DNA from: Penelope pileata
Taxonomy: Eukaryota; Chordata; Aves; Galliformes; Cracidae
Direction of reading: 5' to 3'
Length of the DNA stretch: 64,000 nucleotides
NCBI GenBank assembly: GCA_013396635.1
Contig: WBMW01004158.1
Span: forward strand, 78,869-142,868
Part shown: positions 1 through 10,120 of the stretch, in pieces
How positions within the stretch are numbered: the stretch's first letter is position 1
How the letters are laid out: every line of letters starts with the position of its first letter
Translations under genes and position numbers: made by a program
Notes under the pieces: generated by a model
The model's input: only the letters and a program-made list of their open reading frames with translations
Database searches by the model: none
What the model was told of the DNA's origin: nothing

Positions 1-1870
1 TGTAAACACTACATTTCCTTGAAAGACTTTTGGTCGCACCAACCAAAAAATGATACTGCCTGTTGTTATTCCCAGAGAAATCAGAAAAATCTTTGCCAAG
101 TATTTGTTTTTGACCAAAACTTCAAAAAGTTTATAGATACTCTTAATGCATCTAGCAAGGAAGAAAAATCCTGTTGAGTTAGCCAGTTGGAAGGTTCTTC
201 CTGACAGTCTGCTGTAAAGTCCAGACATTCCCCATCTCAGCTCCATGCCTGCTAACCCTCGGAACATCAGCCATTAAACGTTCAATACAAGTATTTGGAA
301 GTGATGTTAATCTTGTCATTTCCACAGCTGTTGAAAAATAATAATAATATATGTATATATTAACAGCAGTACTCTGTCAGTTCACATTTCTTTTGGTCAC
401 AGCAGCAGATTGAAAGCAAATGGTCACAAAGAACTGTTCCAATTCATGTGCTTTTTGCCTCAAACAGTAACGCATCTCTTCCCTCTCTAACAAAAAACAC
501 CAACAACAAAATGTAAGGATTTGGATAGTTGAGCAAAACAATAGTTAATACTGACCAAACCTGATTTCCTACTCTGAACTCCCTGAGCCATCAAACAGGC
601 AGCAAAATTGATCATCTGTGTCTTGGAGCTGCTCTGTGCTTTGTTCCTCCAAGTGAGATCACTTACTGACACCACTTGTCTTCAAAAAGGTTATCTAAAT
701 GTGGGTATCCTATACAAAAATCTTGGCCTTGTTGTCCTCTTCTTTTACAATGGAGCATTACAAGTCAGGAGAGGGAGAATCAGGGAGAGCGAATATGAAG
801 ACAGACCATAGTTATTTGCTGTTTTTTTATTATGCTTTGGGTATGCATGCAAATATTTGCTTTGTTGTTCTAATTTTGGAAAACTAACATATCAAACAAA
901 CAGAACGAAAGAAATTGCTTTAAAAATAGATTTTTAATAGATTATTAAATAGATTTTAAAAAGCCTCAGTTTTTATTCTGGTTGCCTGAAATGATAATTA
1001 AGTTTTCAGTCAATCTCCAATAATCTTTGAAATCCCTGATCAGTTCCATCTGGACCGCAGGCTACATTTTTCCCCCCACCAGCCTTGCAGGGGCAGCGTG
1101 CATGACATCTATATGTCAGTGGCCCATTAGTCAACCAGCCAGCATCTAGTCATGTCTCTAGCTTGGCCATTGCACTTGTTCTCTGCCAGGGTGGTTGGCC
1201 AAACTGTCATCTTTGGTTGGAAGGGCAGGAGGCCAGTGAGAACGTGGTGGATGGAGGAGAGTAGGGTGCACATTTCTCAGTGTATGGAAAGTAGGAGGAC
1301 CTGAGGGTTTCACCATACAGATATATGACATAGCTTAGGAAATGCGGCTTCAACAGATCTTCTCATGGAGCTACTTGCTTCCACATGCAACGGTTATGAC
1401 ATTGCATTTACTTCAGTGTCATGGAGAAATCATGACGTAAAACCCTCCCAGAATTTGATGCAAATGATAGATATTTTTTTATTAGATGATTGATGATGCT
1501 ACAACCAGAAGCAGCCAATGACCTACAATGCCCAGTGACTGCTTTTCGCCTATGCACACTCACTTCAGAACCATGACATAGTGTCTTTGTGCCAGACATC
1601 CACGTTTACTAGGTGCTCAAAATGGGTGACTTTGGAAAAATTTTTCTTCAGAAAAGTCCTTAACTTTAGAATTAATTCCCATCTTGTGATCCAAGCTGCT
1701 GTGTCTTTGGGGCATAATACATAACCTATTTTTAAGAAAAGTTCAAAATGCTGGCAAGCATGGAGGCTTTTGCATTGTATTAATATGTTATTTTTTGACT
1801 CCTGTTTTTGTTGAGGTAATACAAGTTCTTTTCCTCACTTGTTGACAGAGTCCTATTATTAACACTCTTT
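1..1870. other. A+T-rich non-coding DNA, nothing recognised
   Basis: No open frame here has protein-like composition, and there is no CR1 sequence or long repeat. An AATAAA-like hexamer on the minus strand near 1478-1484 could be a polyadenylation signal for a leftward transcript, but such hexamers are common in A+T-rich DNA. Most likely intron, 3' untranslated or intergenic sequence. Confidence 0.6.
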
Positions 1871-2194
1871 TTAGTAGCAAAAGGAATTGATTACCAGAAT
1901 AATGACGATAGCGCCTAGTGATATAGCTCCTGTATATTTCTTGCTCTGTTTCACTCTTGTCTTTTTAATTAGACTGTCTGTCCACAGCTGCCAAAAGCAA
2001 TTGAAATCTGACTTGAATGCAAAATATTTCATTAATGGTTTTGTCATGTATAGTGGTTGTACAATTTCTTTAAGAATTTCAGCCTTCAAAGTCCCTGTGA
2101 ACATATGTCTGATGAAAGACTCAACAGCGACCAGTCTTATTTTGTTCATACAGATCAGTGCACGCACTTTCTGCTCTGAGTGGAGGATGTCCAT
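1871..2194 (-). other. Unassigned 107-codon ORF with hydrophobic C-terminus
   Basis: An ATG at 2194-2192 opens a frame of 107 residues ending in TAA. The last 20 or so residues form a hydrophobic stretch (YTGAISLGAIVIILVINS) preceded by a basic patch (KKTRVKQSKK), which would suit a single C-terminal membrane anchor with the basic side in the cytosol. A pyrimidine-rich tract ending in CAG at about 2171 could act as a splice acceptor, making the remainder a terminal coding exon. Against this, the opposite strand is open over almost the same interval (1887-2270), I recognise no family, and codon usage is A/T-rich like the surroundings. It may be a chance ORF, a decayed retroposed sequence or a real last exon of the leftward gene starting near 7.26 kb. 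Confidence 0.2.
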
Positions 2195-3609
2195 TAGAGA
2201 CAAGAGGCGCGTCAAGGTGTGTATATGTTATAGTTTCAGTTTCCTTTTGGTATCTTCTGGTAGTATTTAAAGCATGATGGTGGACTTACATGGTTAACAT
2301 TAGTTTCAGTTTCTTTACCTTAACCTGGTCTCTTTACCTTAATTCCGAGTCTCATTATGTAGGAAAAAACTTACTAATCTCAGTGATGCTGGGTAACTGC
2401 AAAGAAACAATGGCTCTTGCTCTTTGACAGTATGTCTGAACATCCCTCCTCTTGCTAAGAGGAAAGAGGCTTATTTTCTGAAACTTTGGGTGTGGAGAAT
2501 CAAGTTCTTAGTTCTTGGAACTGACTTAGGCTAGGTGTTCTGCTCTTTAGCACAATCCCCTTCATGTTTTCTTCTGTCCAGCCAAAACAACAAGTCATTA
2601 ACTCACAATACTTTTAAAGGAGCAGTTTTTATTAGCAAAAATTCAAAGAAAATCAATTAAAACGTTTTGAATACAATGGTTCTGATTTAAATAATTTCAA
2701 TAGTAATAACTGTTTCAGGCTATGGAAAGGAATAAGAGGGACATAAATTTAATAATTTAACTCATAGCGTACATCTGATGTTAGCAGAATGCTAAAGGCA
2801 ATTAGTCAAACACTCTAATGTTGGGTAGTACTAGAATGAGGGTCACCCACTGGTTTTTAATTCTACCTTCCTGCGATATTACTGCTTCCCAATTCCTGTC
2901 ATTGAGGGATATCAGCCTGTTGACAAAGTTAGGATGCAGGTTGATTTGTGGAGATTTGAATGGAAGAATGACATAGAAGACAGCTGTACACCATTAAATG
3001 GACTGCTTGCAATGAACTGCTTGCACTATACTTTGCTAGCAAAGTTTTCAACCACTTAGGAAATTGTGGGATGCCTTTGTTCTGAGCACAGCAGAAAAGC
3101 TCGAAGTCCAGATAAGCTCTATGTTATTTACTATTGGCATTTGGCAGTGATGAGGTCATATACACGTATACCTTACATTCAAATCCCACTTGTTCTGCTG
3201 GTGACATAGAAATGCAGGGATCCAATATTAACAGTTACGGACCTGCAGACAGAGAGGAACAACCAATGGATTGCTAAATTCATACTCTAGCTTGATGTGA
3301 GGAGGTGCCTTGGGTCTAACAACTAAAGAATTAAGCTGAACTTAAATTAGTTTGTATAAGAAAGTTATGCAGGGCTAAACGCAACAGAACACATTATCAT
3401 CCAGAGTAGAGGAAAAGACGCACTGATGTCTTTATTATGTACTAAATTAAAAATTCCTGAATCTAGATTCAAACGCAATAGGACCCATGTCTTAGGTTCG
3501 TAACTTTTCATCAATTCAATCCAAATTCTGACCTTATAAGTATTTCCTATTATTGCTATTCCTCAAATTTTATGACTGGATTTTTTTCCCAGGCATTCTT
3601 CGTTCTCAC

Positions 3610-3654
3610 CTCTGTCTTGCTCTTCATTTTGAAGAAAACAGTGCAGAGAAGTGG
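3610..3654 (-). other. Candidate 45-base exon (weak)
   Basis: Read on the minus strand, a pyrimidine-rich tract ending TTTCTATCTTTCAG precedes 45 bases that end in GAG followed by the donor GTGAGA. Two frames are open (beginning PLLCTVFF or TSLHCFLQ) and the length is a multiple of three. It lies downstream of the putative minus-strand promoter at 7.26 kb, so it could be its second exon. There is no protein match I recognise, and the same pattern can arise by chance. Confidence 0.15.
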
Positions 3655-6139
3655 CTGAAAGATAGAAAAACATAGACACAAAACATTGTTTGACTGCGGG
3701 TATTTATTGTAAAATATTCCTCTTTTGCTAGAGAAGACATGAAGGTGAATCAGGAAATGGATGGCATTTTCAGGTCACATGAGTCAGTACCCCAGAATTC
3801 ATCATTTTCACCAAATACCTAACTGCTTATAGAAAGTTGAAGTTAGGCAGCCCTTATTTAATGCTCCTTTGACTGTTCTTTAACAACGCCTTTAACTGTC
3901 TCATCTGTCAAAGGCTTTAATGGAAAGAAAGAGGCAATTACCAAAATGAGTTAACAGAGCACATTTATAAATGCAAGTGCACATTTATTTACGTTATATA
4001 GTTGCATTGAAAATATCACCTTAGGCATTTACAAAGTTAAACCGTTTTGGTTATAAAGAGCCTTAATCATACAAATACCATAAGAAATACTGCTTTATTC
4101 TCTCTTTTGATCACAAACAGTAAATAAAAACTCATCAGAAGCACATCTAGCTCTCAAAAGTCAGGTAATTTAGAATCTTGCTGATCCTAACTCACAAATA
4201 TTGCAGATACTAGACAGTGTAACCTTTAGATACAGCACATAATGTGAGACAATCATCTGACAAGAAACAGGAGAGAGTCTGCGACTTCGACATTTATTTC
4301 CCCATGATTTAAAGCAAGTATTGCTATGGTGCCTTTTGCTAAGACAAATTTTTGCTCAGTCTGAACTTGTCTAATGCCTGCTTCTGGGGAATGCACTGCT
4401 TGAGATACGCAGCTGTAGCCTTGCCCATCCTGCTTTGTAACAATGCTTCTCTGCTGGACCCACCTGAGGATGGCAAACTTCAGTCCTCTGGGTCACCTAC
4501 CTTCCTAGGATGGAGAAGCCATTCCTATTTTTACATATAGCACCATCACAAGTCTGTGACATTTGAATACAGCAGACTTATGACGATCCAGCCTTGCAGA
4601 ATGACCTTCCTGAATGCAGCTTGGAATGCTGAGGACTTGCAACACCCAAATGCTTTACTGAGTTTCAGTGGGAAAGAATGAAGAAACAGTGACGTAGACC
4701 TGATGAACAGGACTCTCAGCAAGGCAACATAAGCAAGGTGGATTCAAGATACCAGGTTAGGAAAAGGAGCTTGCTCGCACATGCCGTGCTCCTGCTGGCA
4801 TGCTCTGGAAAGTTTGTGGTCATCAGCAGGGTTTCTCCTGAGCAGCAGATGATGTGATGGAAAAAAAACAACCAGTGTTTTCAACGGAGTGAGAAAAGGA
4901 AAATGCAACGGCAATTAAACCTTTGAACTCTGTCATCATGAAGCAAACTGAATTTTTCACTATGACTGAAGCACAGAGCATGGCTCAAGGTTCAGTTTGA
5001 AGCTAACTCCTCCCTTCTTTTTACTTTTTTCCCCCTTCCTTTTAACCTAGCTTCAACTTTGAGCTCACAGTATTCGACTGTGTTTTTCTAAATGATGGAA
5101 GACAGCCATCCTACCCAAGGCACTCCTGATGGGCAATGTGAAGACAGGCCTTCCCTTTCACTGCAGCTCTCCTACCTAAACAGATGGAAGTGCCCCCCGT
5201 CGCTGCTTTCTAACACTCCTCGCATCCTGCTGCCCTAGGGAGCAGCTGAAACCTGGCTTCCCACCACGCTGGCCAAAGGCCCGAAGGTGCTGTGTGGCCC
5301 TTCCTGTCCAACCAACTGCTGGCACAGGCTGCCGGCCCTGCACCCCAGGCTCTGTTCTGCTGCGAGGAGGGAGCGAGACTTAGCAGCAGCCTGGAGTAGA
5401 ATGGCAGCAACTACAGGGTGAAGGAGGAGGAGATTCATACTGGATCCTTTCTGGAAGGAAGGCCGGATGGAAACAGGACCTGTCCCTGAGAAGATTATTT
5501 CTTCCTTAGATCAGAGAGCATCTGCTCCTTTCTCCCCTATCCTCTGGATTACAGGAGAATCTCCTTATTTATTTTATTTATTTGTAGTAGCACGTACAGG
5601 CTGAGCCCAGGATCAAGGTGCCCCTACAGACCCGTACCCAATGCCACCCCCTGGCCATGAGTTTGTTATAATTACAGCACCTCCGGGGGTTGCTTTGCCT
5701 GAAATTGCTCATCTCACTTACTCAACTCATCTGATCTAACTCTGCACTTTGACATAGAGTTTAAGTAATGTTACATGTGGTAGCTTTATTTCAAATACCG
5801 GTAATTTTATGACCAGTTTCATACATCTTCTTAGTTCTTGGTCTGTGAGCTTCTCAAAGCAAAATCAAATGAAATGTCATTAATCATTGACATCATCACT
5901 GTTCTTTCCTGAGATTGGTTATAAAGCACGACTTAAAACCTCCAGAGATATTAAGTATGATTTCAACGGCTTTTTTCTTAGAACATACTGCATAACATGA
6001 ACCATGTACCATATAATAGCCATAAACATCTTTTTTCAACTGTTTTTACATATGTACCCCTTTTTTTCTTAGCCAAATTGCAGAGAAACTGTGCGAGGCT
6101 AAAATATTAATCACTCTGGCTGCTAAAATTCTGATATAT

Positions 6140-6181
6140 CTTTTTTCTTTCTTTTTCTTTCTTCCTTTTTTTTTTTTTTCT
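6140..6181. repeat. Pyrimidine (CTTT)n simple repeat
   Basis: A T-rich run interrupted by single C residues about every four to six bases, ending in an uninterrupted T stretch. Simple-sequence DNA. Confidence 0.85.
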
Positions 6182-6462
6182 CCACTGGCAGTGGGTTTTG
6201 TGTACGGAGTGCATTATTTCATTCTTAAAGTATTGCTTTTTTCCCCCAGCAATTGAAAAGCAAGTGGATCCCCTCTGTCAAAAGAAAAAGTCTAAAGCTG
6301 TTACTGTAACAGATGAAGACACAGACAGAACAGGAGACTTTCTGATGTGCACAGATACATCCTAGCAACACGTCAACAAGTTAATGGGGTATGTATATGA
6401 ATCTGCAGCTGCTCTGTTTGAGCTTTCTAAGTGTTAAATAGATTCTTTTACTTTCTATGTAA

Positions 6463-6520
6463 AGGAGCTGGACTTGATGATCCTAATGGGTCCCTTCCAA
6501 CTCGGGATATGCTATGATTA
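6463..6520 (+). mobile_element. CR1 LINE, 3' tip only
   Basis: The 58 bases include GGACTTGATGATCCT and GGGTCCCTTCCAACTC and end in a degenerate copy of the terminal CTATGATT repeat. This is the characteristic 3' end of avian CR1 elements, plus strand. Everything 5' of it is missing, as expected from incomplete reverse transcription during insertion. No coding capacity remains. Confidence 0.85.
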
Positions 6521-6955
6521 TATTTTCTTGAGATGCCATAAAATCACAGGAAAGCGACGCTGCAGAAATACACATCCCACTGGTGTCTCACAGAACAGCA
6601 GAGCTAAGGAGCCAGAGCAGAACTGAGGAACCCAAGGTAGGGAGGCAGCTCTGATCTCAGGGTTACATGAGTGCAATGGAAAAAAAGTTTGGCCTTCAGT
6701 ATTTCTGGTGGGTTCTTAAAATTGTTATTGCCAACAAACAAACAATCACTAAGAACGTTGCAAATTCCAGAGCTTCATTTCTAATGGTAATCACAAACCT
6801 TCCTTAGCATTTCTCTTCGAAACAAGTTCCTTTTACGTGCAGCCAAAGCGGCGCTCCCCCCAGAGCTGGGCGCTCGGGGCTCTTTGGCTCTGGCATGCGG
6901 ATCACTTTTGATTGCAGTCGCTTTAATTAAATATATTTTCACAGCGTTACCCCAG
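6521..6955. other. Left shoulder of the CpG island
   Basis: Base composition shifts from A+T-rich to mixed. A GC-rich patch appears at about 6840-6900 before an A+T-rich stretch (6905-6945). No gene or repeat recognised. Confidence 0.5.
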
Positions 6956-7101
6956 CGTGGAGCAGCTCCACGGCTCTGTTTGTTTTAATAAACTCTCAGC
7001 GCTTCCCCTCTTCGGGGGGGGAGGGGGTCTCGCTGCAAACACCACGAGGCGGATCGCGCTGCGCTTTGCAGCAAAGACATGCAAATGCTGCCATAAAAGC
7101 G

Positions 7102-7134
7102 AAAAAAAAAAAAAAAGAACAACAACAACAACAA
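7102..7134. repeat. Poly-A and (AAC)n simple repeat
   Basis: Fifteen A residues, a G, then about six AAC units, embedded at the left side of the CpG island. On the minus strand it is a T-rich tract that could sit within an intron just after the putative first exon. Confidence 0.85.
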
Positions 7135-7226
7135 GCTTTGATGGAATTCATCACGATCTATGCACGAGAAGAAAGAACGCACCGCTCTGAAGCGGAGGGG
7201 CTCAGGGCTGGGCGCTGGGTACGTAC

Positions 7227-7261
7227 CTGGGCGGCCGCTGCGGGCAGCGCGGTGCCACGTC
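7227..7261 (-). other. Putative short non-coding first exon, minus strand
   Basis: Reading leftward, the segment begins about 30 bases after the TATA box and ends in CAG immediately before the strong donor GTACGT (7226-7221). It is about 35 bases long, GC-rich and contains no ATG, matching the short untranslated first exons seen in many TATA-driven tissue-specific genes. The transcription start is placed only by distance from the TATA box. The site is nearly palindromic (GGTACGTACC), so a donor can also be read on the plus strand, which lowers certainty. The next exon is not identified. Confidence 0.35.
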
Positions 7262-7285
7262 TCAGCCCCGCTCCCTCCGCGGGGC

Positions 7286-7316
7286 CTTTATAGCGCTCTC
7301 CGGGGGCTAAAAATAA
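7286..7316 (-). promoter_or_regulatory. TATA box with upstream MEF2-type element
   Basis: On the minus strand TATAAAG lies at 7292-7286 in GC-rich flanks (GCGC before, GCCCC after), a typical TATA-box setting. Fourteen bases upstream, 7307-7316 reads CTAAAAATAA on the plus strand, a perfect fit to the MEF2 consensus YTA(A/T)4TAR. MEF2 factors drive muscle and some neuronal genes, and A/T elements close to the TATA box are common in muscle promoters, so tissue-restricted leftward transcription is inferred. The A/T element could also be read as a TATA-like site for the opposite direction. Confidence 0.45.
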
Positions 7317-7461
7317 ACTTTCGGGGCCGGCTCCGAGCTCCGGAGGAAGGGGAGGGGGATGAGAAGGGGTGGCCGCAGCCACAGCGATGCCCGCGCCGCG
7401 CACTGCGCCGGGGGCTCCTCCGCTGCGGGGCGCGATCCCGGGGGCGCAGGGCAGCGGTGGA

Positions 7462-7488
7462 NNNNNNNNNNNNNNNNNNNNNNNNNNN
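7462..7488. other. Assembly gap (27 N)
   Basis: Twenty-seven N bases in the GC-richest part of the island, followed within 15 bases by a long C run. True length and content are unknown. Probably a sequencing failure in GC-rich DNA. Confidence 0.95.
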
Positions 7489-7502
7489 CCCCCCAGGCCT
7501 TG

Positions 7503-7523
7503 CCCCCCCCCCCCCCCCCCCCC
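7503..7523. repeat. Poly-C homopolymer
   Basis: Twenty-one C residues directly after the N gap. It may be genuine, but homopolymers beside a gap are often sequencing artefacts. Confidence 0.8.
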
Positions 7524-7611
7524 GCCCGTGCCGCTGCTGCCCGCCAGAGTTTGTGGGGCTGGTCGGGAGGGGAAGCCCCAGGGCGTGAGCTTTGTGAGAT
7601 GCGGGAAGAAC

Positions 7612-7705
7612 AAAAAATTAAATAATTGAAATTAAAGAAAAAAATTAAAAAATAAAAAAATTAAAAATTTTTAAAATTTTAAACATTAAAAAGAATAATT
7701 TAAAN
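7612..7705. repeat. A/T-only low-complexity insert in GC-rich DNA
   Basis: About 93 bases made almost only of A and T, ending in a single N, with abrupt transitions on both sides to DNA of very high GC content. The abruptness and the terminal N suggest low-quality sequence at a contig end rather than a biological insert. Confidence 0.7.
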
Positions 7706-8112
7706 GAGAAGAGGGGGAGCCGAGCGGGCGGGCGGCGACCCCAGCGCGGGGCTGGGACCCGGCGGGAGCGCGGGGACTGCTGCTGCCCGCCGGGGTTGCG
7801 GGGGGACGCGCGGCTGCCGGCAGCGCGGGGTGTCACTGCCGCTGGGTCTGTGGCGAAGCCCCGTTTCGGCACTTTGTGGAGCGTGGAGTTGGCGTTATCG
7901 TTCTGTGGTCGCGCAGAAGGAGACCCCCCCCTCACCCTGGGTAATCATTCTTTTTGTGAGGATTACTCTACCGGAGAAGTGACGGCTGTCGGCATCATCG
8001 CGTCGTTCCCTGTGCGAAGTACGTGCACACGGGGTTGAGTTATTCCCGGGGGGCAGCGGGGCCGGGGGGAGCTGTCCGTGGCAGACACCCCGGCAAAGAC
8101 AGAGCGTGTGAG

Positions 8113-8175
8113 ATGGCAGCAAAGGAAAACATCCAAAAAGTTATTGTAGCACCTGCGTGCTCCAGCAGTCTGGAG
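8113..8175 (+). other. Possible plus-strand initiating exon (weak)
   Basis: An ATG with G at -3 and G at +4 opens 21 codons (starting MAAKENIQKV) that end in GAG before GTAACT, a usable but non-ideal donor. It lies at the right edge of the CpG island, where a rightward gene would start. If unspliced, the frame ends in a stop after 31 codons from this ATG. I recognise no protein family. It could equally be chance in a GC-rich region. Confidence 0.15.
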
Positions 8176-10120
8176 GTAACTTGGAAACGTGTGTTTTCCA
8201 AAAGCTAGCAAAACTCTCTTAATTTTATATATAAGTATACATATAAAATGAAGGTTAGCATAGCCCAGCTACGGCTCTGTCAGACTGGAGCTTTCACCAC
8301 AGAACTTGCACTCAGGTCTTAACTGCAGCACTCTCAGCATCCTCGGGCTGGCGCGGGAGTAACAGCTCTGACTCAGTTGAGCGAAGTTGGGCTCAACTGG
8401 GGACTGTTGAATTTGGGGATGCCACATCTTCTCCCGGTGAGCCGGATGGGCACTCGACCAAAGTGCTGTGCTGTTTGGAGAGGCTGAGATACAACCTCGA
8501 GTGTTCAGCCTGGTGAGATTTTGGGAGGCTTCTGCGTACTCATGCTGTGCTCCCACCTTCCTCCCCAGCAGGTAGCGATGCTCTGACTCTGTCATGCTCT
8601 CCACCAGGCTGTTCTCCTTTCCCATGTTAATGCTAAACAGCTGTGAGAGGTCCTGCTTGGAGCTGGGGCTCTGAGGGCAGCGGTTCATAGGAAATAAAGT
8701 GCTGTTCTGAGCCGAGGGCTCCTAAGTGGTGCTGCTCCTTCCCCGGGGTGCAGGAACACAGCTCTGTTTTGACTGGGAGAGCCGAAGGTGTTATCGTCAG
8801 TGGTGTCTTATTGCCTTTAATGTTTAACCAGTGCTATTTTCTTAAAATATTTACAGGTAGTAGGAGTGCTCGTGCACTTTGTAATGATCCATAAACTTTG
8901 GTTATAGCAGGGTTGTTGTGCTGATTTCCTGTTGGGCAGGCACGCAATGGGTGCTAAGTGTGCATTGCTGCTGCTTGCAGGAGATACGCATATATATATA
9001 TTTTCTATCTTCCCCCTCCCCCCCAGCATCTTAGGGAAACCACGTGGGTTTTAACTCATGCAGGTATAGTCTTATACACGTACAGGATTACCACTGGCTG
9101 AAGTTCATTACTTTCCAGAGAGCAAACTATGTAGCATAAGCCACAAATCACAGGCACCCAACATCAGCCTCAGCAAACTTCAGCTTCAGGGTCGGAAGCT
9201 GTGAGAAGGGCTCCAGCATGGAATAGCCAAGTCCCCAGGAAGAGCAGGGGCAGAGCCTTCCCTGCGCTCGCAGAGGGCCGCGGTGCCCCGTGTCCCCGTG
9301 GTGGGGTGGTGGCACCAAGGGCTGCTCAGAGGTGCAGCTGCCAGCACGATGAGTCGCTGGTAGTGGTGGGTGCAACTCGACCCCGGGGTGCTTGGCACAG
9401 AACGGGGTCTCCTAACTCGTACATATGGAGTGATGACTGGATTCTGAGTGCCGATGATGTGTGATGGGGCTCTGGATGTAACATCTGCTTTATGGAACTT
9501 TGATATCACCTCGACGTTGATGATATGTGTTCTGAAGTGGCTGTAGCTGCTGAGATAAATCGGTGATGCTGCTGCCGTAAGTGTAACAAGCAGCGCTGAG
9601 GAAGTTGTAACGTTCCGTAACATCTTGTTGCAGAGATCTTTAATGGAACTCTTGGCAATGCTAAATTCAGTCCAAATTATTGTTCATCAGTCTGTTTCTC
9701 TTCATTATCATCCTTTTATCCTCTTTTGCTGTGTACATACATTCCTCACTGAAGTTACAAACTCCAGTCTTGCCTGATGGGTTTCCTAAAGCTGTAACCC
9801 TTTCTATAGGATGAGATTTTGAGTCAGACACAGTTTCCAAGCTGACCCCTCTGTGACACGGAGCTTTGGCCGGCGGCGAGCGGTGGCGCGTTGCGATCCC
9901 CGGGCTGCAGCGGTGCAGCTGTGCTGGGTGGCAGACAGGTGGCACTGCACTCCCTGCAGTGCTGCACAGAGCTGCCGCGCTGCACTGCTCGCGCCTTAGG
10001 TGCAGCGTGCTGTTAAAGCTGCTGCTAACACGGCCAACCGTTTCCGTGAAGGGCTGGGATTTTATTTTAGGTTGTGTTATAAGCAAGTCCAATTATTTAA
10101 GATCTTTGCCATGTGTACAC
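8176..10120. other. Mixed-composition DNA right of the CpG island
   Basis: Moderately GC-rich with local peaks near 9180-9420 and 9860-10020. It contains an unassigned minus-strand ORF (8269-8688, separate entry), a palindromic E-box CCACGTGG at 9040-9047 that could bind basic helix-loop-helix factors, and a short TA run at about 8990. No recognisable gene. The CR1 copy begins at the right end. Confidence 0.5.
8269..8688 (-). other. Unassigned 139-codon ORF
   Basis: An ATG at 8688-8686 opens 139 codons. The amino-terminal half (starting MNRCPQSPSSKQDL) has a fairly balanced, polar, protein-like composition. The carboxy-terminal half is rich in Ser, Cys and Pro without recognisable structure. 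There is no membrane segment or motif I know. It sits just outside the CpG island and would be transcribed leftward into it. ORFs of this length arise by chance in moderately GC-rich DNA, so I do not assign a product. Confidence 0.2.

Larger units (their letters stand above)
2195..6462. other. A+T-rich DNA with one candidate minus-strand exon
   Basis: Mostly featureless A+T-rich sequence. A splice-bounded 45-base segment on the minus strand (3610-3654) is described separately. A locally GC-richer patch at about 5160-5440 has overlapping short open frames on the minus strand, but their composition is low-complexity and they start at non-ATG codons, so I do not call them genes. If the putative promoter near 7.26 kb is real, this stretch would be its first intron. 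Confidence 0.5.
6956..8110. promoter_or_regulatory. CpG island, probable promoter region
   Basis: CpG-dense, GC-rich DNA inside an otherwise A+T-rich window, with a NotI-type GCGGCCGC at 7231-7238, repeated GGGCGG/GGCGG Sp1-like boxes near 7725 and CCCGCC on the other strand. This is the only stretch of the window with these properties, and in vertebrate genomes such islands usually mark transcription starts. It carries a TATA box and A/T element arranged for leftward transcription (separate entries). It is incomplete: there are 27 N at 7462-7488, a 21-base C run at 7503-7523, an A/T-rich insert at 7612-7704 and one N at 7705. Open frames running across the N gap are not reliable. Confidence 0.8.

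Noticed and set aside
5210..5438. Overlapping minus-strand frames in a GC-rich patch
   Set aside because: They start at non-ATG codons, the composition is low-complexity, and there are no splice sites that define an exon.
1..7261. Phospholamban as the gene behind the MEF2/TATA promoter
   Set aside because: A short untranslated first exon and long intron would fit, but I found no match on the minus strand to the expected small coding exon.
7158..7629. Several long frames on both strands across the CpG island
   Set aside because: They run through the 27-N gap and the C run, so frame continuity is unknown. GC-rich DNA has few stop codons.
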